In this document: in pieces, positions 51,401-58,600 of the stretch | Layout: each line of letters opens with the position of its first letter | Position numbering within the stretch: position 1 is the first letter of the stretch | From: Heterodera schachtii | Lineage: Eukaryota > Nematoda > Chromadorea > Rhabditida > Heteroderidae | Assembly (NCBI GenBank): GCA_023374025.1 | Contig: SIJG01000164.1 | Span: 124,001-188,000, forward strand | Direction of reading: 5' to 3' | DNA: 64,000 nt | Position numbers and translations under genes: made by a program | Notes under the pieces: model-generated | Told to the model about the DNA's origin: nothing | The model's input: only the letters and a program-made list of their open reading frames with translations | The model's database searches: none

Positions 51401-54400
51401 GCGGCATTTAAGCAAAATTTTGCATTTTTGTGCCATTTTTAAATTTACCGTAAAAATGAAGGGTTTTTGGAGAATTTTTGATCTATTAATTATTAATTTT
51501 TTAGGTAAATTTAAAACTTCTTAATCCGATTTGTTTACTTAGTACATTGCAGGGACAATACCAGGGGGGGGGGGGGGGAGGGGGTACCCGTGGTACTTAC
51601 CAGGCATGGAGTTCCGAGGCCCAAAAAATAGAAATCGGAATTTCAATCCCAAAGATGAAATAAATTTGAGCCCAAAAATGATGGAAATCAGATTCCGATG
51701 GAACTAAAATTCGGAAACCAAATTTTCTAAAAAATTATGAAAAAATGGCTTAAAAATTTCGAATCTTTTATTATCCCATTAATGATTAATCTAATGTCCG
51801 TTTTGAACACAGATTTTCACCGTCTTCCACTTCAACACCATCGGTGCCTTCACTTCCCCGCCAGCAACAACAACGACAGCAGCACCAGCAGCTGAACTGC
51901 TTGAACTTCGAGTTGGCGCCGACCAACGAATACGTTGAGCTGGGCAATTGGCTCACTTCTCCATACTACAGTATCGGCAGCAATCACAGTACGCCAACCT
52001 CAGCATTTGGATCAACACCAGCAGCACCAACAGCTGAACAACAACACGAGGAGGAGGAGGAGGAGCGGCACCAAATGGTTACGCTGATCACTGCTGCTTC
52101 TTCTGCCTCGGCACATTTCACCCAACAACCACCGACGAAACGGCAACAGCAGCAAAGGACGACGCCGATGACGGCACACATTGCCACAGCTGGTGCCAAT
52201 GATCGGTCACACAACAACCAGTACAACAACAACAACAGCAGAAACAGCGGCAGGGTGTGTGGGTGGAATGAGGACCCGAATTTTTTAAATGCCGGACTTT
52301 TTTTTGTGCCGATTCGAAATTTGATCAAATTCGAGAAAATTCTGGAATTTTTTTTTTTGCCAAAATTTTGAGTTTTTTTTTTTTGCATTTTCTTAACATT
52401 TTTGGTACCAGAAGCTAAAGCAAGAGATTTTGTCAGATAATAAAAAGGGTTCTATTGAAATTCTAAAATTTTTTTTATGAATCCGCTCATTTTTTGTCCA
52501 TTAAATATTTTTTGTAATCTTAATTAATTGAGCTGAATGAGCTTAGACGGATATTCAACTCGTTATTCTGCATCGGATAATACCAAATACAAAATCATTT
52601 GATGATTGATTGTCTTTATTGTATTACGTTTTAAATCTCCGCAGATCACAACCACCAATCATCATCAGCTGGAAGAATCAACATCTTTTGCGATGTTGCC
52701 ACTGCTTATTGAATGTGTGGAGCCACGTGAGCTTATTCTCATTGTCATGATCTGCTGAAGGGGACCAATTTCGGGGCCTCGCTAAAAATCACCCCGAAAA
52801 TTTTGTGATTTTTATTGGAACTTTTGAACTTTTTATATCTAGAAGGAGAAACGAGTTGGCCAAAAAGGAATTGGATATTTTTCGGAATTTTACAGACCCT
52901 ATTCTTAATGCCCTTTTTGGGGGAAAAAATTCGGAACATAAAACCCTAAATTGTAAGACATTTTTTATTGCTTAATAATTTTTCAAGATTATTTGCGCTC
53001 GCTAAAAATTTTTCTTAAAAAATTTCCTCTGTTCTGGGACTTAATCCATGCTGATCGATTCGCTCATATAAAAGTAAAAAAAAATGCCACATGGATTTAA
53101 AAATTCATAGAATGTGAGCATTCGCTGTTCCACTCCGTGTTTTTCGCCACAACAAACGCCGCCGCCGCCAATAATGACACCAATGCGTCGGCATTTTTGT
53201 CCATTGTCCAACAACAGTTTGGCACTTTTCGCCTAACGCCCGCCTTTGTGCTGTACGCTCTGTGCCGACAACGCCTCCTCAACCAACACAATGATCATGC
53301 CGAAAATGGTGGTGGTGAACAGCAGCAACGAGCGCATCACCTGATCGGCAACACTTTTGCCATGTTCATTGACTGCTGCTCGCGCATGATGAAGGTGCTG
53401 CTGCTGCTGGTGTATTGGGGTGTTTGAGTTCGAGAGTCAAGAAATTTTTAGAAAATTATGCCTAATGAGTAGTCCAAAATTTCATGAATTTGAATTTTTT
53501 AAATTTTGTTCGAATCCGAGTTTGAAATGGGTCGAAATGGATGTTAGAATTGGATTCTCTGACCTTAAAACCCGGTATTCAAAACTTCATAGAAAAATCT
53601 TTATAAGAAATTTCAGGGAAAAAATTTATGAAAATTTTATGATGAATTATTGTTTTTTCAAAATTCCCCAAAAATCGCTGAAAAATTTTTCATTTTTCCA
53701 TAAATGGGTACTTAGTTCCTTTTCCAATCAAATTTTTGGAAAAAAATGGTAAAATGATGCCCGTTTTCATACTGTTCAGCAACAGTCATCCCGGGAACTG
53801 TTGGCCTTCTGGCTGTCCAATGCCGCCGAGCTGTTGAACATGGGCCGTGCCGACGCGCACCTGGCGCGTGCCGTCGGCACCGCACTGCTCCACGAACTGT
53901 CCCGCACTGTCCAACGCCTGTTCACGCTGTTGGTGGACCGATGCAAGCAGCAACTGCTCGCCCACGGCATACAACCGCTTGTCCACCATTTGCTTTCGGC
54001 ACAACAGACGAATGGCACCAGCAGTGCCGTGCCGTCGTCGTCGCCACCGGCGTTGGTTGCCGTGTTGGACGAATGCCTGCGCATGGTGCGCTGGGCACTG
54101 CTCAATCCGGCACTGACCATCCAACTGTTCTCCCAACTCTTCCACTTCGTCAGCGCCACGCTGTTCAACTGGCTGGTCAACGACCAGCAGCAGCAGGGTG
54201 AGTTGTTTGTCCAAGCAATTCTTGATCAGATCCCGATTGATACTATCCTTTTGATCACTTCTTAAAAGTCTTGATCAGAATGATTGGAAATTAATCAAGG
54301 TTTTCAATCACTTTCTTGAAAGGGTCTCTTGGCTATTTGATCAATTCTTCAAAGCCTTGATCAAAATGGGTGGAGTTTGGAGATCAATCAAAGTTTTCTA

Positions 54401-57400
54401 ATCATTTTCTTGAAAGGGTCTCATCTTTACCATTTGATCATCTTCTCGACAGAGAACTTGATATAATTTATTTGCTATATTGATCAGAGTGATTGAACTG
54501 AAATTTCAATCACTTTCCCAGCATTTTTTTCCACCCCAATTCTCCAAACATCTGTCATTCAAACAATTTTAAATTGCCCAATTTTTAATGCCAGAAAATG
54601 CCAAAAACTTCCTTGATCAGTGAAATTCCAAAAACTTTCTTGATCAGTGAATTGAACAATGCCAAAATTGCAGACGCACGTCCGCGCCTCTGCCTCCAGC
54701 TCGGACTGCAGCTGAAGCAACTGCTGCTTCACCACATGCAGAAATGGTCGGAACAACAAGGGCTTGAGCTTGCGGCCGAGTGCCACATGGACCGGCTGTG
54801 CCAAACCGCGCATTTGTTGGCCACGCCCAAATACTTGGACCAAATTGCTGTCCTTGGCATCACCTGCTACCGGCTGAACAGTGTGCAGGTGGTTGTTGTA
54901 TAATTGTTAATTATTGTTAATTGCCAATAATGAGTGTGCACAAAGTGGGGAAAAAAGCCGACTTATATTGAGGACAAATCCCTTAAATTTCTCAAAAGGT
55001 CCTCACCTAAACGCTGAAGCAATTAAAAACGGAGTTCTCCACTTAAATAAATTAAGTAAATAATGGGAAGTCAATAAAGGAAGTCAAAAAAGTAACCAAA
55101 TCTTTTTAATTATTTATTTTTTTTAATTGATTTAATTGAATTTATTTCTTCTACATATAAGCCGTTTATCGAGTTGGTGCCAAAATGTAAGCCTTAAATT
55201 GGCAATAGCAAATTTGATACCATGCTCCTCTCTCTCTCTCTACACGATATGAAAGTGGTTACAAAAGTGATATGAGCAGTCACAGTTCGGAATGTTCAAT
55301 TTATTAGCTAGATTTCAATCATGAAAACCAATTTTCATTTAAAAAAATCGTTTAACATTAACACCATTGAAGATGCGCTATTTGTTGGAGCATTATGTGG
55401 GCGATGCGCGCGCCGGTGAGCCACCGGCAGTCTCCCGGGAACTCATTGAACACCTCGTGGCACTGTCACGGCAACAACATCAAGCAGTATCAGAAGCTGC
55501 AACTGAACAGCATCAACAAGATGGTGGTGGAGGAGGTGAACATCATCAGCAGCCGCAGTTGTTCGAGGGCACATCGCTTCAACTCCCTTTTTTGCTGCCA
55601 CATGACGGCTATGTTGTGGGTAGGTGATGTTTGATGGCACTGCGCGAGAATCGGGCGGTGGGACCACTAGGCCATGCCGAAAGGATGGCTTAGGCCGAGC
55701 ATTGGCTCAAGACCCTCAATTCCAAGGACATTCCAAGGATTTAGGCTTGGAGCAGCTTGAAAAATTGAACCCAAAATTGCAAAAATCAGTCATTTTTTTT
55801 GGTCAAAAACAGTTATAAATTCCTGCTTTTTCTCGCCAGCGATGAAAATTTTTAAATAACATTTGAGAAAAAATTTTAGGAATTTTTTGACCCGAAGAGC
55901 AAAAAAAAAATCTTACGATTCCCCCCCCCCCTGGGACCGTCCCTGCTCAATTACTCGAGACTCTCGAACTCAGGCTGCTCTTCTCCAGTTATTTTCTAGT
56001 AGGGCATGTAATGACTTTTGTTTGCCTGCTTTTTTTATTACCGCATAATTAGGTTAATTTCCCCCCCCTCCCTCTCCAGAAAAACTGCGCGGTATCCCAC
56101 CGGACATGGCCGCCTTTGTCAACGCTCTTCAACAAAGAGGTGTGTTGTGCTTGCTGATTGTTGTTTGGGGGTGAGAAAAGTGCTGCTCGCTCTCGACTCT
56201 CGTCCCCCCCCCCCCCCCCCCCCCCCCCCCCTCTTAATTAATCATACGAAATAAATTTTGTGTGTTTGTTTTACAGAATTGGTGGTGTTGTCAAATTTCC
56301 TCCCATTCCGTCCTCCCCCCCCCCCAATTTTTTCTGTCTTTCTTTTTTCTTTTAGGTCCGGTTATTATCATTTCGTTCCGATCAGTCAGTCAGTCAGTTC
56401 AGTTTTTTATCGAGGGGCGAAATCTTTTCTTTTTTTTTTTATTATTCCAATCATTCTCCATTTTTATTCCATTCGTTCGTTCGTTTTTGGAAACGAAATT
56501 TGATCCTCATTTTTGGGTTTTCAAATTCAGTCCCGCTTTTTTTCGTTGTGTCTTCCGCTTCCTCTGTCTGTGAATGTATCCGTCCATTCCTTTGTGTACC
56601 GATCAGATCATCATATTCTGATCTGTTTTTATCGGGAGCAGTTTGTTCCCCCTCCCCCCGCCGTTTCCTCTCTGATCAGTTCCCCCCCCGTATCGTTTCC
56701 CCACCTCAGAAATTTTTTTTATAGCTTAAAAAATAAAATAAAAATTTTTCACGAAAAAAATCCTAGTAATTTTTGATAAGAAAATTTCAAGAAAAAATTT
56801 GAAGCTGATCCGTGGGGAAACGGCAGAGGAGAAAGTTCCGTTTTTATGTGAGGCTGAAGAGGAAACTCTCTCACCAAACAAAATCTAATTTAAAATACTC
56901 AATTTTTGGAAATTTCAAATTAAAAGTCCGCTAGCCTACAATTAAAATTCATAAACATTGTTTTTTACCCTACAAGAGGAACGCTACTGTATACTGTATC
57001 TTTGTACGGTATTGCGTTACATATATATTATGTTTCTATTCCTTCCGCTTGCCAATTGAAGGTGTTTTGATAGATATTTTCTTTTTTTTCCGTATTTTCT
57101 TCTTCTATTCTTACCGTAAACCATTTGTACGGGTTCTCCCCCCTCCCTACTGTTACTGTCATTGATATAGTATTCCCGATTTATTGCTGCTACTTTACAA
57201 TACTACCATTTTCTAACCCACCCACTATTCCCAAGGGCTTGTCCGCCGTGTGTTTGTCCACCAAAACAACAGCATCAGCGAGAACGGCACGGTTCTGCTG
57301 CTGCCGAAGAAATGCTTTCATGGAACGTGCACATGATGCACCACCACCAACCGCCTGCTGCTGCCGCAACTGTACAACAACAACATTATGTCCATGTTGC

Positions 57401-58600
57401 GCCAAGCGCCAGGCGAAGCGTGTCCACAACACCGTCCATCGCCTCCGTGTTGTCTCATTCAGCTTTTTCGGCACCGCCTCCGGCAACCGTCGCGGCGGTT
57501 GGCACTGCTGCTCCTGGTGCCAACGGAGGAGGAGGAGGAGGAACTTCTGCCGCAGTCGGTGTCACATTGTTTCCGCCAACGCCCACTCCGCCGCCGCACC
57601 AAAACAGCAGTCATGGTGGTGGTGGTGTTGCAACTACTGCTTCAAGCGGGGGAGAGTCGTCACCGGTCTATGCGGAGGCGTGTTTTTTTTTTCATTTTTA
57701 TACGAGAACTAAAGCATTTCTTAAATATTCCGAAAAATCTATTCTAGTAAATTTTTCTCGGGAATATTATTTATGTTTTAAATTTTCTTAAAAATTGGTA
57801 ACTTAGGGTCAAAATAAGTAGAAAAGCGCAAATTTTGCTTCTCATTTTTTGCGAGAAGTTAATAAATTTAAATTTTTCTATGTGTTTCTTCTGAAATGAT
57901 TTTTACTAAAATTTAATAAATTTGAAAAATTTTTGAACAATTTACCCTTCAATTGCAAATTTATATCCATATTTTACGAACCCTTCTCATAATCAGCCTG
58001 CTGGCTTGGTTAATTAAATTTTAAATTTACAAATTTATAATAATTGCCTAGTCTGATTTCTGATTATTTTTGTAACTTTTTTAGCGATTTTTGAAAATAA
58101 AATAAAAAACTTAATTGATTAAATGGCATAAAAATTCTGGATATTTTAACAACAAAAACAAAGTCTTGCAGATTCGACGCCAACACAACAGTCATGGCGC
58201 CAGTGGCTTTCACCAACAGCAACAACCGCAACACAACCACCACCCGCAGAAGAAGAAGAAGCAGTCGTTTGCCCCACAACCGCCCACACGGTGCCAATCC
58301 GCTTCAATTTTTGCCAACGGCGGAAGCGGCGGTAGCGGTGGCACAGCCAATAATGCCACCACCCCCACTGGTCATCACCATCATTCGGCGCTTAATTGGT
58401 CTAAAAAGGCATCATCAGCTTCATCCTCTCCTGCCGCTGCTGCTGCTGGTGGTGCCGATCCGTGCCGTGGTCGTCAACAGTGGAACGAACGGCAAATTGA
58501 TGCGGAAGGCGCGCGACAGTTGGTGGTGGAACGGATTGCGCTCAGCCGACCCAACAACAATGGCACTGGCGGTGGCATCGGGTTGAGCATTGTGGAAGTG
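39301..58600 (+). CDS. afd-1: Afadin/canoe (AFDN, afd-1-like) scaffold gene, 3' end not in window
   Basis: Afadin is a cytoplasmic scaffold at cell-cell junctions. It binds Rap1/Ras through two N-terminal Ras-association domains and nectin-type tails through its PDZ domain, and it connects them to actin. Here the exons give, in vertebrate order, RA1, the TLSNPELVLKRRR linker, RA2, FHA, DIL and the start of PDZ. Matches to family motifs include TKCMRV, RNGRFVL, ALTIQLFSQLFHF, QGLELAAECH, LQLPFLLP-DGY and GIGLSIV. Exons are GC-rich and introns AT-rich. Introns not listed separately (39,403-39,916; 40,524-41,075; 42,186-42,649; 52,255-52,644; 52,727-53,110; 53,395-53,779; 54,889-55,372) hold only AT-rich sequence, poly-C runs or diverged repeat scraps. 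The second half of the PDZ domain and the C-terminus are not seen. Exons 6, 9 and 17-18 have uncertain ends. Confidence 0.9.
39917..40523 (+). CDS. afd-1: Afadin exon 2: RA1 domain
   Basis: The acceptor is TCGCAG|AACACG and the donor AAAG|GTGTGT (phase 1). It encodes NTEFHGVIRF, TKCMRVSCMHTVAQVVDALVAKF, SYSLWEVH, ERPLLVQLGW and RNGRFVL, the diagnostic RA1 strands. Insertions rich in Gln, Ser, Asp and Gly lie between strands, including about 25 residues before RNGRFVL. The tail is basic. RA1 is the Rap1-binding module in this family. Confidence 0.9.
41076..41261 (+). CDS. afd-1: Afadin exon 3: conserved inter-RA linker
   Basis: The acceptor is ATTTTTAG, phase 1 in and out, with donor AGCG|GTCAGT. 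It encodes FARTLSNPELVLKRRREQKL, the near-invariant linker between the two RA domains. The upstream part is Ala/Pro-rich and not conserved. Confidence 0.88.
41270..41480. repeat. GA-rich polypurine tract in intron 3
   Basis: It starts a few bases after the exon 3 donor. It contains GAGA runs and repeats of TAATAGAGATAGAGGAGGGGG about 75 bp apart. It is almost pure purine on the plus strand, so it could form triplex DNA. The antisense frames are repetitive and not genes. The rest of the intron carries a run of 20 C at 41,585-41,604, followed by a copy of the poly-C-associated repeat. Confidence 0.8.
42028..42185 (+). CDS. afd-1: Afadin exon 4: first half of RA2
   Basis: The acceptor is CTGAACAG|GTGGGA and the donor GAA|GTGCGT, phase 1 in and 0 out. 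It encodes GGSLKIYGVEL, PYVTLLVNATDTAEQVVRAT and LDKYGLEEAD. This aligns with the family pattern TLRIYADSL...YKTILLS...EALEKYGL. Confidence 0.9.
42650..42805 (+). CDS. afd-1: Afadin exon 5: second half of RA2
   Basis: The acceptor is AAAAAG|GTGTTT, a weak purine-rich site, but the frame and homology support it. It encodes VFLRESDAMSRSFSDLRSIE and ERPLQLLEQHM, which matches the family ECPLQIFREW. The end is either AAC|GTGGTC (42,802) or GTG|GTCCGG (42,805), both phase 0. Confidence 0.75.
42998..43180. repeat. Short tandem duplication in intron 5
   Basis: Two units, 42,998-43,065 and 43,115-43,180, share TAAATTTCCAAGA-TTTTTTAAAAAA-TTTCTC, then CCAA- and ACACAC. Confidence 0.6.
43250..43662 (+). 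CDS. afd-1: Afadin exon 6: end of RA2 and FHA lead-in (frame uncertain)
   Basis: The acceptor is GCTCCGCAG|GTGTTC and the donor GCAG|GTCAGT. The start encodes VFFLRCRPPA, matching the last RA2 strand (LVFQLKRRPP). A His run and Ser/Ala-rich sequence follow. Read straight through, the exon ends in phase 2, but exon 7 is homologous to FHA only if entered in phase 1. A small unrecognised intron or an indel must therefore lie inside, probably between 43,400 and 43,470, after which the second frame (GSLPSELLHLSQQKQLNFVK) is used. Confidence 0.65.
43686..43999. repeat. Near-perfect 300-bp palindrome in intron 6
   Basis: The left arm starts in a run of C at about 43,689 and the right arm ends in a run of G at about 43,997. 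The arms are about 145 bp and agree nearly base for base, for example TTCTTAGGAATTTTCTTAGT against ACTAAGAAAATTCCTAAGAA. The loop is only about 12 bp (TTAGTAGTTCAT). Each arm is a copy of the poly-C-associated repeat found in other introns here, so two copies have met head to head. Confidence 0.9.
44089..44110. repeat. Poly-C run in intron 6
   Basis: 19 uninterrupted C lie at 44,091-44,109 between the palindrome and exon 7. Confidence 0.9.
44359..44420 (+). CDS. afd-1: Afadin exon 7: FHA strands
   Basis: A 62-bp exon with acceptor TTGACAG|GAGCTG and donor TTCAG|GTAAAA. Entered in phase 1 it reads AVAIQPGITEIGSSSSCAIQ, matching the family YRLQLSVTEVG...NSIQL. It leaves in phase 0. Confidence 0.85.
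44687..45010 (+). CDS. afd-1: Afadin exon 8: FHA core
   Basis: The acceptor is ACGTTCAG|TTGCGT and the donor AAG|GTGAGG, both phase 0. It encodes LRAPSVLPRHCAL, then after a Gln-rich insertion VSISLLDKSALVELDGASIH and NGVQLRIGGVYCYRFFNSQ. These are the phosphothreonine-domain-like strands of the afadin FHA (family VTVTPRS...VEGQRI...GMKVQFGASHVFKF). A Gln run ends the exon. Confidence 0.9.
45117..45395. repeat. Three-unit tandem array in intron 8
   Basis: Three units of about 90 bp share AAATGA(A/G)AAATTC-TTCTCAC, an AGTACC-AGAGTACAGTA-type word, and TTTTCAAATTCAAAAATTAA. Units begin near 45,125, 45,222 and 45,315. They lie just inside the donor of the largest afadin intron. Confidence 0.75.
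47525..47931. mobile_element. hAT-like non-autonomous element, 407 bp, inside afadin intron
   Basis: The left end is TAGGGCTGCGATTTTTAGTG. The reverse complement of the right end is TAGGGCTGCGACTTTTAGTG, one mismatch. 8-bp target duplications ATAATAAG lie at 47,517-47,524 and 47,932-47,939. The interior shares sequence with the truncated copy at 2,066-2,430 and carries several TCACTATTTTGGCG-type words. It has no transposase. Confidence 0.9.
47950..48005 (-). pseudogene. B-box-containing tRNA-like fragment
   Basis: On the minus strand GGGTTCGAGTCTC (47,954-47,966) is a good RNA polymerase III B box inside a T-arm-like context. The upstream A box is not recognisable and the anticodon arm folds atypically. 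Probably a tRNA-derived remnant. Confidence 0.25.
51190..51400 (+). CDS. afd-1: Afadin exon 9: Pro/Ala/Gln-rich linker
   Basis: The acceptor is TTTTTTGTAG|GATTAT, phase 0. It encodes DYFPSPPSPLPPGEEPF, then an Ala/Thr-rich segment and HQYHQQQQLLQSKAAL, before a stop at about 51,409. It must leave in phase 2 to join exon 10; candidate donors are CA|GTCCAA and AT|GTGCGG, so the end is approximate. This region corresponds to the unconserved FHA-to-DIL linker. Confidence 0.55.
51813..52254 (+). CDS. afd-1: Afadin exon 10: low-complexity linker
   Basis: The acceptor is GAACACAG|ATTTTC, entered in phase 2, with donor AGG|GTGTGT in phase 0. It encodes a Ser/Pro/Thr run, Gln runs, the more ordinary LNCLNFELAPTNEYVELGNW, a Glu run (HEEEEEERHQ) and a terminal Asn run. 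Not conserved with vertebrate afadin. Confidence 0.6.
52645..52726 (+). CDS. afd-1: Afadin exon 11: start of DIL region
   Basis: The acceptor is CTCCGCAG|ATCACA and the donor CCAC|GTGAGC (phase 1). It encodes ESTSFAMLPLLIECVEP, corresponding to the LPASIEF strand that opens the DIL-containing region. Confidence 0.75.
53111..53394 (+). CDS. afd-1: Afadin exon 12: DIL domain, first part
   Basis: The acceptor is ATTCATAG|AATGTG (phase 1) and the donor AAG|GTGCTG (phase 0). It encodes FGTFRLTPAFVLYALCRQRL, matching VHFKLSPTYVLYMACRYVL of the family, and then NTFAMFIDCCSRMMK. Asn/Ala and Gly/Gln insertions separate the helices. Confidence 0.88.
53780..54197 (+). CDS. afd-1: Afadin exon 13: DIL domain core
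   Basis: The acceptor is CTGTTCAG|CAACAG and the donor CAGG|GTGAGT (phase 1). It encodes LLAFWLSNAAELLNM, HELSRTVQRLFTLLVDRC, and ALLNPALTIQLFSQLFHFVS. The last segment is nearly identical to vertebrate afadin and to the class V myosin cargo-domain fold. Confidence 0.93.
54210..54660. repeat. TGATCA-rich diverged tandem repeats in intron 13
   Basis: Units of about 115 bp share CTTGATCA(G/A)AATG-TGG, ATCAA(G/A)GTTTTC-AATCA, TTTCTTGAAAGGGTCTC and ATTTGATCA. A smaller duplication of CTTGATCAGTGAA-TTCC lies at 54,610-54,650. TGATCA palindromes are strikingly frequent, beginning in the exon 13 read-through at 54,223. Confidence 0.75.
54674..54888 (+). CDS. afd-1: Afadin exon 14: DIL domain, C-terminal helices
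   Basis: The acceptor is AATTGCAG|ACGCAC (phase 1) and the donor GTGCAG|GTGGTT (phase 0). It encodes HHMQKWSEQQGLELAAECHM, LCQTAHLLATPKYLDQI and TCYRLNSVQ, matching AEKQGLELAADCHL and CFKLNSLQ in the family. Confidence 0.92.
55373..55619 (+). CDS. afd-1: Afadin exon 15: end of DIL region
   Basis: The acceptor is CATTGAAG|ATGCGC (phase 0) and the donor GTGG|GTAGGT (phase 1). It encodes MRYLLEHYVGDA, VSRELIEHLVALS, a Gly/His/Gln insertion, then SLQLPFLLPHDGYVV. The final motif equals LQLPFLLPEDGY of afadin. Confidence 0.9.
55620..56079. other. Afadin intron 15
   Basis: It contains a reverse-orientation copy of the poly-C-associated repeat (55,850-55,933) and a pyrimidine-rich CCCCCCCCTCCCTCTCCAG acceptor. 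No exon is seen. Confidence 0.6.
56080..56139 (+). CDS. afd-1: Afadin exon 16: 60-bp exon
   Basis: The acceptor is CTCTCCAG|AAAAAC and the donor AGAG|GTGTGT, phase 1 in and out. It encodes EKLRGIPPDMAAFVNALQQR, aligning with VVRNIPNGLQEFLDPLCQR. Confidence 0.85.
56140..57235. other. Afadin intron 16
   Basis: It holds a run of 28 C (56,204-56,231), shorter C runs (56,318-56,327; 56,683-56,690), and a forward copy of the poly-C-associated repeat (56,700-56,810). A segment near 56,970-57,125 has TACTGTATACTGTA and TTACCGTAAACC words, faintly echoed at 61,140-61,200. Confidence 0.6.
57236..57310 (+). CDS. afd-1: Afadin exon 17: DIL-to-PDZ connector (3' end uncertain)
   Basis: The acceptor is TTCCCAAG|GGCTTG, entered in phase 1. 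It encodes GLVRRVFVHQNNSISENGTV, then LLLPKK, matching RGFCRLIPHTRSPGTWTIYF of the family. The frame runs into TGA at 57,334, so a donor lies before that; AAC|GTGCAC near 57,322 is one candidate. Confidence 0.7.
57316..57675 (+). CDS. Possible afadin exon 18: low-complexity insert
   Basis: Another frame reads as protein-like sequence: QPPAAAATVQQQHYVHVAPS, STTPSIASVLSHSAFSAPPP, a Gly run and GGESSPVYAEA, up to GC|GTGTTT. It could extend exon 17 through a small intron. Phasing with exon 19 is not clean, so membership is uncertain. Confidence 0.35.
58172..58600 (+). CDS. afd-1: Afadin exon 19: low-complexity insert and first PDZ strands
   Basis: The acceptor is CTTGCAG|ATTCGA and the donor GAAGTG|GTCAGT, read in phase 0. 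A Gln/His/Lys/Ser/Ala/Gly-rich stretch of about 105 residues is followed by ARQLVVERIALSRP and GGGIGLSIVEV. The GIGLSIV motif is the carboxylate-binding loop and second strand of a PDZ domain (family NGMGLSIVAAKG). The rest of the domain should be in a later exon. Confidence 0.82.
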
